Below, in pieces: positions 1 to 7,480 of a DNA stretch of 64,000 bases. The stretch lies in assembly GCA_021785405.1 (NCBI GenBank), contig JAJYFF010000006.1:21640-85639 (forward strand). Direction: 5' to 3'. How positions within the stretch are numbered: position 1 is the stretch's first letter; each line of letters starts with the position of its first letter. The notes under the pieces were generated by a model. It was not told the origin of the DNA and did no database searches. It saw nothing but the letters and a program-made list of their open reading frames with translations. A program made the position numbers and the translations under genes. This DNA comes from Pseudomonadota bacterium (GTDB taxonomy: Bacteria > Pseudomonadota > Gammaproteobacteria > Steroidobacterales > Steroidobacteraceae).

Positions 1-516
1 CCCGATCCGCAGCGCGACGAGGCGGGCCGGCGAGCGCGCGAGCGCGATCCGCGCGGCTCGGGCATCGGGACTGCGATCCGGGGCGACGTCGACGACCTGC
101 CGGGACGCGGGCGGACGCAGCGTGCCTTGCGCGAGCCGCGCGCGGGCCTCGATCAATTCGTCGTGCAACCAGGCGCCGTGCGCGGTCGCGGTCCACAGAC
201 CGATCAGACTCGCGGCCGCGATCGCGGCCAGCGCGATCGACAGCCACGGCGCCCGCCACCAGCGGGGTCGCGGCTCCGCGAGGTCCGGCGCCCGACCCGC
301 CGCCTCGAGCAGGCGCAGTGCCGCCTGGGTGCGATCGGCCAGGCGCCGCTCGGCGAGGTATTCCGGATGCGCCGCGCACCAACGCTCGAACTCGCGCGCG
401 CCCTTGTACGGCAGGGTGGCGTCGAGATACCGATCGAACAGACGCTGTTCGTCGATGAACGCCCGGTCCAGCCGCCCTCCGCCGGGCGGGGGTTTCGTTG
501 CCGTCGACTCGGTCAT
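1..516 (-). CDS. Hypothetical single-pass membrane protein (partial)
   Basis: The reading frame is open from an ATG at 516 to the window edge, so the C-terminus is missing. The first ~80 residues are charged and soluble, with an aromatic stretch around residues 25-45 (RYLDATLPYKG, then a WC pair). One hydrophobic segment of about 20 residues follows near residues 85-105, then an Arg/Ala-rich region. It lies 22 bases after oxyR on the same strand and may be co-transcribed with it. I do not recognise the family. One membrane span after a soluble N-terminus would fit an anti-sigma-like or sensor-type protein, but nothing shows that. Confidence 0.6.
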   Translation of the reverse strand, partial: MTESTATKPPPGGGRLDRAFIDEQRLFDRYLDATLPYKGAREFERWCAAHPEYLAERRLADRTQAALRLLEAAGRAPDLAEPRPRWWRAPWLSIALAAIAAASLIGLWTATAHGAWLHDELIEARARLAQGTLRPPASRQVVDVAPDRSPDARAARIALARSPARLVALRIG

Positions 517-538
517 CGGGTCGCCCTCCTGCGGACGT

Positions 539-1435
539 TCAGCCGTCCTCTGCGATCGTTTGCGCGATCACCTGGCACAGTTCCGCGATCGCGGCGGCGC
601 GCGTGGTCGACTTGCGCCAGACCGCGCCGACCTGGCGGCTCGGCGCCGGCTTCTGGAACCGCCGGACCGTGAGGCCGCGTTGCGCAGCGATCGGCGAGTC
701 GACCGCGAGCTCCGGCAGCAGCGTGATCCCGAGGCCGGCGATCACCATCTGCCGCAGGGTCTCGAGGCTCGTCGCGCGAAAGTCGTCGGCTTCGCGCGCG
801 CCGACGCGGTTGCAGACCTCGAGTGCCTGGTCGCGAAGGCAATGGCCGTCCTCGAGCAGCAACAAGGTCTGGCCGCGCAGATCCTGCAAGCGGATCGCCG
901 GCAGCGCGGCGAGCGGGTGGTTGCCGGGCAGCGCGACCGTGAACGCTTCCTCGTACAGCGGCCGCGACTCGAGTCCGTCGGTCGGCGCCGGCAGTGCGAG
1001 GATCCCGAGGTCGATCGCGCCGTCGCGCAGCAGTTGCAGCAGCGTCTCGGTCTGGTACTCGTAGAGCATCAAACCGAGATCGGGGAGCGCCTTGCGGACC
1101 CGCCGCATCACCCGCGGCAGCAGGTACGGGCCGATCGTCGGGATCAGCGCGACCTTGATCTTTCCGGCGAGCGGATCGGCATGGGTACGTGCGAGCGCGA
1201 TGATCTCGTTGCTCTCGTCGAGGATGCGCCGCGCGCGCTCGACGATCCGCTGTCCGACCTCGGTGAGTTGCACCTGCTTCGGCCGGCGCTCGACCAGCTG
1301 GACGCCGAGGTAGTCCTCGAGCTTCTTCAGCTGGGCGGACAGCGTCGGCTGGCTGACGAACGCCTTCTCGGCCGCCTTGCCGAAGTGCCCGGTGTCGGCG
1401 AGTGCGACGAGATACTTGAAATCTTTGAGGTTCAT
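539..1435 (-). CDS. oxyR: LysR-family peroxide sensor OxyR
   Basis: This is a hydrogen-peroxide-responsive transcription activator of 298 residues. The N-terminal winged helix-turn-helix (LVALADTGHFGKAAEKAFVSQPTLSAQL) is very OxyR-like, and the effector domain contains the redox pair GHC-x8-C, the spacing of Cys199/Cys208 in E. coli OxyR. I chose the internal ATG at 1435 because OxyR proteins begin MN(I/L)xDxxYL; an upstream in-frame ATG at 1477 adds 14 residues unlike the family. The gene is read away from the Nudix gene at 1629, and the AT-rich strip between them probably holds its promoter. Confidence 0.93.
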   Translation of the reverse strand: MNLKDFKYLVALADTGHFGKAAEKAFVSQPTLSAQLKKLEDYLGVQLVERRPKQVQLTEVGQRIVERARRILDESNEIIALARTHADPLAGKIKVALIPTIGPYLLPRVMRRVRKALPDLGLMLYEYQTETLLQLLRDGAIDLGILALPAPTDGLESRPLYEEAFTVALPGNHPLAALPAIRLQDLRGQTLLLLEDGHCLRDQALEVCNRVGAREADDFRATSLETLRQMVIAGLGITLLPELAVDSPIAAQRGLTVRRFQKPAPSRQVGAVWRKSTTRAAAIAELCQVIAQTIAEDG

Positions 1436-1477
1436 GATCCGCGGTGACCCGGCGGTGTCGCCGGATGAGGCCGGCAA

Positions 1478-1574
1478 TGTGCCGAACTAATAGATATCAT
1501 AAATGCGGATCATAAAATCCATTGACTCGCTAAATCAATCGAGCCGGTGACACATCGCCGGTAGAATCGGCAGG
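1478..1574. promoter_or_regulatory. AT-rich divergent promoter region, oxyR / Nudix gene
   Basis: In a very GC-rich neighbourhood, roughly 1488-1540 is AT-rich. It contains ATAGATAT at 1490-1497 and a direct repeat ATCATAAA at 1496-1503 and 1509-1516, 13 bases apart. A -10-like TAGAAT lies at 1562-1567 ahead of the Nudix gene, and TTGACT lies at 1522-1527. OxyR usually autoregulates from such a region and recognises spaced ATAG elements, so an OxyR site is plausible. I could not fit the full four-element OxyR consensus, so this is a regional call only. Confidence 0.4.
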
Positions 1575-1628
1575 GTGGTTCGGGCGGACGATACGCCCCG
1601 CCCGTCCTCGAGGTCGCTGAGCGCGCGC

Positions 1629-2081
1629 ATGACAACAATTCCCCAAGCGACGCGGACGTCCGCCGGCGTCGTCGTCGTCAGCCTGGTCGATCGCAAGCCG
1701 CGCTTCCTGCTGCTGCGCGCCTACCGCAACTGGGATTTTCCGAAGGGTATCGTCGAGCCCGGCGAGCAGCCGATCGATGCCGCGGTGCGCGAGGTGCGCG
1801 AGGAGACCGCACTCGACGACCTCTCGTTCGACTGGGGACTCGTGTACCGCGAGACCGGCCCGTACAACAAGGGCAAGATCGCGCGCTACTACATCGCGCG
1901 CAGCAAGGAGCGATCGATCCGCTTGCCGATCAATCCCGACCTCGGGCGGCCGGAGCACCACGAGGCCACGTGGGTCGACTACGATCGGGCGCTCGCGATG
2001 GTCTCTTCCCGGCTGCAGCCCGTCGTGCGTTGGGCGTACTCGGTGATCAACCACGGACCGCCGCCCGCCCGCGGCGAATGA
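1629..2081 (+). CDS. Nudix hydrolase, Ap4A-hydrolase-like
   Basis: The protein has 150 residues and a complete Nudix box (G-x5-E-x7-REVREET, around residues 40-62), which binds the metal and hydrolyses nucleoside diphosphate-linked compounds. The WDFPKG lead-in to the box is typical of the diadenosine tetraphosphate hydrolase (NUDT2-like) branch. The ATG at 1629 begins the conserved region; an earlier in-frame start at 1575 would add an arginine/serine-rich, low-complexity tail. It is read divergently from oxyR, so a role in cleaning up oxidised or alarmone nucleotides is possible, but the substrate is inferred only. Confidence 0.82.
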   Translation: MTTIPQATRTSAGVVVVSLVDRKPRFLLLRAYRNWDFPKGIVEPGEQPIDAAVREVREETALDDLSFDWGLVYRETGPYNKGKIARYYIARSKERSIRLPINPDLGRPEHHEATWVDYDRALAMVSSRLQPVVRWAYSVINHGPPPARGE

Positions 2082-2123
2082 CCGGCGCTGAGGCGGGGCG
2101 CGCTCAGCGGCCGCGGGTCGCGC

Positions 2124-2849
2124 TCAGACGAGGGTGTGGAAGACCTTCTGGACGTTGTCGTCCTGTTCGAGCCGGTCGACCAGCTCGAGCACCTCGGCGG
2201 CCTGCGCTTCCGGCAATTCGATCGGCGTCGTACAGATGTACTCGTGCTCGGCCGACAGCGGCGCGATCCCCCGCGTCTCGAGCGCTTCCTGGAGCTTGCC
2301 GAAGTCGTTGAACGCACAGCGGATCACGAGCTGCGGCTCGCCCTTCTCGCCGGTGCTCTCGCCCATCTCCTCGAGCCCGTGGTCGATCAGGTCGAGCTCG
2401 AGCTCCTCCGGATCCTTCACCGCCGCCGGATCGAGCCGGAAGACGCCCATCTTCTTGAACTGGAACGCGACGCTGCCGGTGCTGCCGAGGTTGCCGTGGT
2501 GCTTCGCGAACAGGTTGCGAACGCTCGCCACGGTGCGCGTCGGATTGTCGGTCGCGGTCTCGACCAGCAGCGCGACGCCGTGCGGCGCATAGCCCTCGTA
2601 GAGGATCTCCTGGTAATTCGCCGCTTCCTTGCCCGAGGCGCGCCGGATCGCGGCGTCGGTCTTGTCCTTCGGCATGTTGACCGCGCGCGCGTTCTGCAGC
2701 ACCCGGCGCAAGGCGGGGTTCGACGTGGGATCCGACCCTCCGGCGCGAACCGCGATCGTGATGTCCTTCGCGATCCGCGTGAACTGCTTCGCCATGCGGT
2801 TCCAGCGGGCGAACATCGTGTGCTTGCGAGTCTCGAATATGCGTCCCAT
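2124..2849 (-). CDS. YebC/PmpR (TACO1) family protein
   Basis: This 241-residue protein has the full YebC domain set: an N-terminal helical region ([35 protein letters not shown]), then the middle and C-terminal alpha/beta domains ([17 protein letters not shown]-type [19 protein letters not shown]). The family is described both as a DNA-binding regulator and as a ribosome-associated factor easing translation of proline stretches. It starts [16 protein letters not shown] rather than MAGHSKWANI, the form I associate with a separate branch common in Bacteroidetes. In gammaproteobacteria the classical yebC sits beside ruvC; that context is absent, so this may be a second paralogue. Confidence 0.88.
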   Translation of the reverse strand: MGRIFETRKHTMFARWNRMAKQFTRIAKDITIAVRAGGSDPTSNPALRRVLQNARAVNMPKDKTDAAIRRASGKEAANYQEILYEGYAPHGVALLVETATDNPTRTVASVRNLFAKHHGNLGSTGSVAFQFKKMGVFRLDPAAVKDPEELELDLIDHGLEEMGESTGEKGEPQLVIRCAFNDFGKLQEALETRGIAPLSAEHEYICTTPIELPEAQAAEVLELVDRLEQDDNVQKVFHTLV

Positions 2850-2888
2850 GAGGGCAATTTTAGCAAGTGTTCGGTCTCGCGGTGAGAC

Positions 2889-3842
2889 TCACACGACCCG
2901 GCCCAGCCGTCCGCCCGCGAGGAAGTCGCGCACGTTGTCCGCCATCATGTCGATGCAGCGCTGCCGCGCCTCGCGCGCCGCCCAGGCGACGTGCGGGGTC
3001 ACCAGCAGGTTCGGGATCGCGGGATCGAGCAGCGGATCGCCGTCCACCGGCGGTTCGCTCGCGAGCACGTCGATGCCCGCGCCGCCGAGCCGCCCGGCGC
3101 GCAGCGCCGCGGCGAGTGCGTGCCCGTCCACGAGGCCGCCGCGCGCCGTGTTGATCAGCAGCGCGTCGGGCTTCATCAGCGCGAGCCGTCGCGCGTCGAT
3201 GATGCCGCGCGTGGCCGGCGTCAACGGACAGTGCAGCGAGACGACGTCGGCCCGCGCGAGCAGCTCCTCGAGATCGGGGCGATCCGCCTGCGGCGGCCCG
3301 CCGGGGCGGTTCGCGACGAGCACGCGCATCCCGAACGCGGCGCCCGCGGCCGCGACCCCGCGGCCGAGTTCGCCCCAGCCGACGATGCCGAGCGTGCGGC
3401 CCGCGAGTTCGCGAATCGGCAGCGAGAGCATCGTGAACTGCGCGCTTCCGGACCAGGATCCGTCGACCGCGATCCGGCGGTATTCGGGCAAGCGCTGCGT
3501 CAGATACAGGATCATGCCCCAGACGTGCTGGGTCACCGAGGCCGTGCAATAGCCGCGGACGTTGCACACCCCGATGCCGAACTCCGCGGCCGCGCCGAGA
3601 TCGACGTTGTCGGTCCCGGTCGCCGCGAGCGCGATCAAGCGCAGGCGCGACGCCCGCCGCAGCCGCTCACGCCCGAGTTGCAGCTTGTTCAGCAGCACGA
3701 TCTCGGCGTCGCCGATGGCCGCGTCGATGTGCTCCTCGCCGGTCGTTCCGCGCAGCTCGAGCGCAGGCATCGCCGCACGCAGCCCGGACGGATCGAGATC
3801 GCCCTGCGAGACCGTGTCGTAATCCAGAAATACCGCACGCAT
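2889..3842 (-). CDS. D-2-hydroxyacid dehydrogenase
   Basis: The protein has 317 residues and belongs to the NAD(P)-dependent 2-hydroxyacid dehydrogenase family (glycerate/hydroxypyruvate, phosphoglycerate or lactate dehydrogenase types). The Rossmann motif appears as GIVGWGELG; the catalytic set is Arg in NTARGGLVD, Glu in VLASEPP and His in VTPHVAWA. ATGTDNVDL is the usual substrate-domain signature. The start at 3842 gives MRAVFLDYD; an in-frame ATG at 3863 is possible. It is divergent from the rhomboid gene with 51 bases between. The exact substrate cannot be read from the sequence; hydroxypyruvate/glycerate is the most common role for such lone genes. Confidence 0.85.
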   Translation of the reverse strand: MRAVFLDYDTVSQGDLDPSGLRAAMPALELRGTTGEEHIDAAIGDAEIVLLNKLQLGRERLRRASRLRLIALAATGTDNVDLGAAAEFGIGVCNVRGYCTASVTQHVWGMILYLTQRLPEYRRIAVDGSWSGSAQFTMLSLPIRELAGRTLGIVGWGELGRGVAAAGAAFGMRVLVANRPGGPPQADRPDLEELLARADVVSLHCPLTPATRGIIDARRLALMKPDALLINTARGGLVDGHALAAALRAGRLGGAGIDVLASEPPVDGDPLLDPAIPNLLVTPHVAWAAREARQRCIDMMADNVRDFLAGGRLGRVV

Positions 3843-3849
3843 GGCGCGA

Positions 3850-3855
3850 TAGAAT
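3850..3855 (+). promoter_or_regulatory. Putative -10 element for the rhomboid gene
   Basis: TAGAAT lies 38 bases before the rhomboid start in the gap between divergent genes. The same TAGAAT followed closely by CGCC recurs before the DUF2784 gene at 30857, which suggests a favoured vegetative -10 in this genome. No convincing -35 is visible. Confidence 0.4.
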
Positions 3856-3893
3856 ACCGCCATCGCCCGGAAAGCCAAGGTTGCGCGCGCCCG

Positions 3894-4490
3894 ATGAGAA
3901 CCTCCGCCGTCAAGACCTTGGTGGTCATCAACGTCCTGGTCTACCTGCTGGAGTTCCTCTCCCACGGCGCGGTCGTGATGTGGTTCGCGCTCTGGCCGCT
4001 GCAGCGGATCGACGGCGTGCACTATTTCCACCTGTGGCAGATCGTGACCTACGCGTTCCTGCACAGCACGCAGACGATCCTGCACCTGCTGTTCAACATG
4101 ATCGGTCTGTGGATGTTCGGCATCGAAGTGGAGCGCGTCGTCGGGCCACGGCGGCTGCTCGAGATCTATTTCGCGTCGGTCGTCGCGGCGGCGCTGTCGC
4201 AGTTGTACGTGCCGGTGCTGTTCGGCACCCTCGCGGAACCGACGATCGGCGCGTCGGGCGGCGTGTTCGGCCTGCTGCTCGTCTATGCGTTCCTGTTCCC
4301 ACGGCGCAAGGTGATCCCGCTGATCCCGCCGATCCCGATGCCCGCGTGGCTGTTCGCGGCGCTGTACGCGGGCGTCGAGCTCGTCCTCGGCGTGACCGGC
4401 GAGCAGAGCAGCGTCGCGCACTTCGCGCATCTCGGCGGGATGATCGGCGCGGCGCTCGTGCTGCTGCGCTGGCGGATGCGGCGGGCCTGA
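3894..4490 (+). CDS. Rhomboid intramembrane serine protease
   Basis: A 198-residue polytopic protein with about six hydrophobic segments. The catalytic dyad is visible: Ser121 in GASGG and His179 in HFAHLGG. H64-x3-N68 in HLLFNM matches the oxyanion-stabilising His/Asn of GlpG. It lacks the N-terminal cytoplasmic domain of E. coli GlpG, so it is the compact form. It cleaves transmembrane segments of membrane proteins; its substrates are unknown. It ends 7 bases from the convergent yajQ. Confidence 0.92.
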   Translation: MRTSAVKTLVVINVLVYLLEFLSHGAVVMWFALWPLQRIDGVHYFHLWQIVTYAFLHSTQTILHLLFNMIGLWMFGIEVERVVGPRRLLEIYFASVVAAALSQLYVPVLFGTLAEPTIGASGGVFGLLLVYAFLFPRRKVIPLIPPIPMPAWLFAALYAGVELVLGVTGEQSSVAHFAHLGGMIGAALVLLRWRMRRA

Positions 4491-4497
4491 TCCGCGG

Positions 4498-4980
4498 TCA
4501 GTCGCGGAAGTTGTCGAACTGCAAGGGGATCCCGAGGTCGGCCTTGCGCAGCAGCGCGATCGCCGACTGCAGATCGTCGCGCTGCTTGCCGGTCACGCGG
4601 AGCTTGTCGCCCTGGAGCTGCGTTTGCACCTTCAGACGCGCGTCCTTGATCAGGCGCGCCGCCTTCTTGCCGGTCTCCGCGTCGATGCCGTGCTTCAACA
4701 CGACCGGCTGGACCGCGCGCGCGAGGTTCACCTGCGGCGCTTGCACGTCGAGGCAGGCGACGTCGATCCCGCGCTTCGCGAGCTTGAGCTTGAGGATCTC
4801 GAGCATCTGCTTCAGCTGGAACTCGGTGGGCGCGCTCATCGTCACCGTGGCGTCCTGCAGATCGAAGCCCGCTTCGATCCCCTTGAAGTCGAAGCGCTGC
4901 GCGAGTTCGCGGCGCGCCTGGTCGACGGCGTTCGCGAGTTCGTGGTGGTTGATCTCGGAAACGACGTCGAATGAGGGCAT
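4498..4980 (-). CDS. yajQ: YajQ-family nucleotide-binding protein
   Basis: The 160-residue protein matches YajQ end to end: MPSFDVVSEIN at the start, RFDFKG near residue 30, and KLRVTGKQRDDLQ, GIPLQFDNFRD at the end. The family has two ferredoxin-like domains. In Xanthomonas a member binds cyclic di-GMP and works with a transcription factor, and in other bacteria members bind RNA, tRNA or GTP. It is probably transcribed with the ABC exporter gene upstream (24 bases away). Confidence 0.93.
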   Translation of the reverse strand: MPSFDVVSEINHHELANAVDQARRELAQRFDFKGIEAGFDLQDATVTMSAPTEFQLKQMLEILKLKLAKRGIDVACLDVQAPQVNLARAVQPVVLKHGIDAETGKKAARLIKDARLKVQTQLQGDKLRVTGKQRDDLQSAIALLRKADLGIPLQFDNFRD

Positions 4981-5004
4981 GTCGGGTCTCCGTGGACGAG
5001 CCGG

Positions 5005-6798
5005 TCAACGATACCCGCGTGCCTGCAGCGTGAAAAGCCGCGCATAGCGGCCGTCGAGCCGCATCAAGTCCTCGTGCGCGCCGCGTTCGACGATCCGTCC
5101 CGCCTCGAGCACGAGGATCTGGTCGGCCATCCGCACGGTCGAGAAGCGGTGCGAGATCACGATCGCGATCCGCTGTCGGGTCAACGCGCGGAAGTGCTCG
5201 AACACCTGGGCCTCCGCGCTCGCATCGATCGACGCGGTCGGCTCGTCGAGCACGAGGATGTCCGCGTCCTTGCGCATGAACGCGCGCGCGAGCGCGATCT
5301 TCTGCCACTGCCCACCCGAGAGTTCGCGGCCGTCGTCGAACCACTTGCCGAGCTGTGTTTGATAACCCCGGGGCAGCTGATCGACGAATTCCGCCGCGAG
5401 ACCCTGCGTCGCCGCCTCGCGCCACCGCGATTCGTCCTCGAAGGCCTGCTCGTCGCCGGCGCCGATGTTCTCGCCGACCCGCATCTGGTAGCGGGCGAAG
5501 TCCTGGAAGATCACGCCGATCCGCCGACGCAGCGTCCGTTCGTCCCATTCGACGAGGTCCAGGCCGTCGAGCAGGATCCGCCCGCGCGTCGGCCGGTACA
5601 GCCGCGTCAGCAGCTTGATCAAGGTGGTCTTGCCCGAACCGTTCTCGCCGACCAGCGCGAGGCTCTCGCCCGGACGCACGTGCAGGTCGATCGCCTGCAG
5701 CGCCGGGGCCGCCGCACCGGGATACACGAAATCGACGCCTTCGAAACGCACGCCGTCGCCGGGCAGCGGCCCCGCCTGCGCGCTGCCGCCGGGCGGGCCG
5801 ACCGGCTGCTCGAGGTACTCGAAGAGATTCGACAGGTAGAGATTGTCCTCGTACATGCCGCTGATCGCGGACAGCGCCGCGCCGACCGCCGTCTGTCCCT
5901 GGCGGAACAGCGCGAGATACATCGTCATCTGGCCGAGCGTGATCGCGCCGCCGATGGTCTCCGCGGCGATCCACGCATAGCCGCCGTAGAGCGCCGCGGT
6001 GCCGAACAGTCCGAGACCGAGCCCCCATGCGTCGCGACGGATCGACAGGTTACGGTCCGCGACGTAGAGCCGGGCGAAGATCTGCTGGTACCGGCCGAGC
6101 AGGCGCTCGCCGAGTCCGAACAGCTTGACCTCCTTCGCATGGTCCTCGCGCGCGAGCACCGATTCGAGGTACAGCTGCATCCGCGTTTCCGGCACGCGCC
6201 AGCGGAACAGTCGGAACGCCTCGCCCGAGAAGCGCGCTTCGGCGAAGAACGCCGGCAATCCGGCCGCGGCGAGCAGCGCCACGGCCCAGGGCGAGAACTT
6301 GATCAGCAGGCCGCCGAACGAGATCAGCGAGATCGCGTTCTGGATCAGGCCGAAGGTGCGCATCACCAGGCTGAGGGGCCGGCTGGAGGCTTCGCGCCGC
6401 GCACGGGTCAGCTTGTCGTAGAACTGCGAGTCCTCGAACTGCTCGAGCTCGAGGCTCAGCGCCTTGTCGAGGATCATCACGTTGACGCGCTGTCCGAGCT
6501 GCGCGCGCAACAGCGATTGCGCGAGCGACAAGCCTCGCGCGGCGGCCGCGGCCGAGGCGACGCACAGCGCTTCGAGACCGACGTAGGTCCACACGCGCGC
6601 GAGCTCGAAGGTGCCGTGGTGGCGGTGGACCGCGGCCGCGTGCACGACGGCGTCGACGATCAACGAGCCGACGTACGCGATCGCCGCGGGCAGGAGGCCG
6701 GCGACGGCCGTCAGCCCGATGAGGGCGATCGACAGGCCGCGGTTCGTCGTCCACACGAGCGCGAGCGCGCGGCGCCCGTAGACGAAGACGCCGAGCAA
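5005..6798 (-). CDS. ABC exporter, fused membrane and ATPase domains
   Basis: The protein has 597 residues: an N-terminal ABC type-1 membrane domain with about six hydrophobic segments (residues ~20-310), then a complete ATPase. Walker A is GENGSGKTT near 384-392, the signature is LSGGQWQKIALARA, Walker B is DILVLDEPTA, and the H-loop is ISHRFSTVR. The Q-loop reads IFQDFARY, a form common in lipid or peptide half-transporters. It should work as a homodimer. The substrate is not evident. The first ATG at 6798 is used, but a GTG or TTG further upstream cannot be excluded. Confidence 0.88.
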   Translation of the reverse strand: MLGVFVYGRRALALVWTTNRGLSIALIGLTAVAGLLPAAIAYVGSLIVDAVVHAAAVHRHHGTFELARVWTYVGLEALCVASAAAAARGLSLAQSLLRAQLGQRVNVMILDKALSLELEQFEDSQFYDKLTRARREASSRPLSLVMRTFGLIQNAISLISFGGLLIKFSPWAVALLAAAGLPAFFAEARFSGEAFRLFRWRVPETRMQLYLESVLAREDHAKEVKLFGLGERLLGRYQQIFARLYVADRNLSIRRDAWGLGLGLFGTAALYGGYAWIAAETIGGAITLGQMTMYLALFRQGQTAVGAALSAISGMYEDNLYLSNLFEYLEQPVGPPGGSAQAGPLPGDGVRFEGVDFVYPGAAAPALQAIDLHVRPGESLALVGENGSGKTTLIKLLTRLYRPTRGRILLDGLDLVEWDERTLRRRIGVIFQDFARYQMRVGENIGAGDEQAFEDESRWREAATQGLAAEFVDQLPRGYQTQLGKWFDDGRELSGGQWQKIALARAFMRKDADILVLDEPTASIDASAEAQVFEHFRALTRQRIAIVISHRFSTVRMADQILVLEAGRIVERGAHEDLMRLDGRYARLFTLQARGYR

Positions 6799-6886
6799 AC
6801 CGCGCCGAAGCGCGCCCTCGCCGTAGTCCGGCGGCGTGAACCGTCTGTTTCTGGAGATCGCTCGTCCCCCGTTCGCGACGCCAGAC

Positions 6887-6892
6887 TATAAT
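6887..6892 (+). promoter_or_regulatory. Consensus -10 (TATAAT) before the 6923 gene
   Basis: A perfect TATAAT lies 30 bases before the GTG start at 6923. No good -35 is visible at 16-18 bases upstream, so the promoter may be extended or activator-dependent. Confidence 0.55.
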
Positions 6893-6922
6893 GGGCGCAT
6901 CGCTATCAATGGCGGAGCCGCG

Positions 6923-7270
6923 GTGAAATTCAAGTCCCTGCTCGATCGATGGAAGAAGGAATCCACGCCGGTGCTCACCGCCGAGGACTATCCGGTGCGT
7001 CTGACCCTCGACGACGCGTCCCGGCTCCACGCGCTCGCGGAGCTGTTCCCCGGATACCCGATCGAACGCCTGCTGACCGACTTGCTGCATGCGGCGCTCG
7101 ACGAAGTGGCCGCGTCGATGCCGTACGAGCCGGGACCGAAGGTGATCTCGCGCGACGATCAAGGCGATCCGGTCTACGAGGACGTCGGGCTCACGCCGCG
7201 CTTCGTCGAGGCGAGCCGCCGGTACAAGAAGGATCTCGAGGCCGCGGCGAAGCCGCCACGGTCGTCTTGA
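6923..7270 (+). CDS. Conserved hypothetical protein, pilin-accessory-like
   Basis: The protein has 115 residues when started at GTG 6923, which has a GGAG Shine-Dalgarno sequence just upstream and a TATAAT at 6887. A start at ATG 6836 would precede that promoter. It is soluble and mostly helical, with LTLDDASRLHALAELFPG, a helical DLLHAALDEV segment, then MPYEPGPKV and DPVYEDVGLTPRF. It resembles small Pseudomonas proteins annotated as pilin assembly or type 1 pili tip component, though no pilus genes are present here. Its stop codon lies inside the -35 of the trp promoter. Confidence 0.75.
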   Translation: MKFKSLLDRWKKESTPVLTAEDYPVRLTLDDASRLHALAELFPGYPIERLLTDLLHAALDEVAASMPYEPGPKVISRDDQGDPVYEDVGLTPRFVEASRRYKKDLEAAAKPPRSS

Positions 7271-7296
7271 CGCGGATCGCGGATCGCGGCGATACT
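7267..7296 (+). promoter_or_regulatory. trp operon promoter
   Basis: TTGACG (7267-7272), an 18-base spacer and GATACT (7291-7296) form a good sigma-70 promoter overlapping the preceding gene's TGA. The expected transcription start at about 7303 is at or one base before the leader peptide ATG (7304), so the leader peptide may be translated from a leaderless end. Confidence 0.6.
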
Positions 7297-7303
7297 GCGC
7301 CCG

Positions 7304-7357
7304 ATGAGTGAACCGCGACACGATTCGTTCGCCCGATGGTGGCGTAGCCCGTCTTAA
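7304..7357 (+). CDS. trpL: trp operon leader peptide
   Basis: A 17-codon reading frame, MSEPRHDSFARWWRSPS, has two adjacent Trp codons (7337-7342) and ends at TAA 7355-7357. It lies between the trp promoter and the attenuator hairpins. Tandem Trp codons at this place are the hallmark of the trp leader peptide: ribosomes stall there when charged tRNA-Trp is scarce. There is no Shine-Dalgarno sequence between the predicted transcription start and the ATG. Confidence 0.85.
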   Translation: MSEPRHDSFARWWRSPS

Positions 7358-7447
7358 GGAGAGGGGCCTGGCCGGTTTCGCTTAAAACATCCGTCGTTCG
7401 ATAGATCACCAGAACCCATCTCCGACTCAGCCGGTGATGGGTTTTTT
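7347..7447 (+). promoter_or_regulatory. trp attenuator (four-segment leader)
   Basis: Segment 1 (7347-7354, GCCCGTCT) pairs with segment 2 (7360-7367, AGAGGGGC) with one mismatch. Segment 2 (7358-7366, GGAGAGGGG) can instead pair with segment 3 (7415-7423, CCCATCTCC) at eight of nine positions. Segment 3 and segment 4 form the terminator: AACCCATC (7413-7420) with GATGGGTT (7436-7443), extended by CCG/CGG, followed by T6. A ribosome stalled on the Trp codons at 7337-7342 would cover segment 1, free segment 2 for the 2:3 antiterminator and allow read-through into trpE. All pairings were read directly from the sequence. Confidence 0.85.
7413..7447 (+). terminator. trp attenuator terminator hairpin
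   Basis: An eight-base-pair stem AACCCATC/GATGGGTT continues past a T-T mismatch into CCG/CGG, closes on a 7-base loop, and is followed by a run of six T (7442-7447). It sits 34 bases before trpE. Confidence 0.85.
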
Positions 7448-7480
7448 GTTGCCCATGGATTTCGCTGCGGGACATCGCAC

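Noticed and set aside
2991..3893. Long N-terminal extension of the rhomboid frame
   Set aside because: It lies opposite the dehydrogenase gene and is Arg-rich; the rhomboid starts at 3894.
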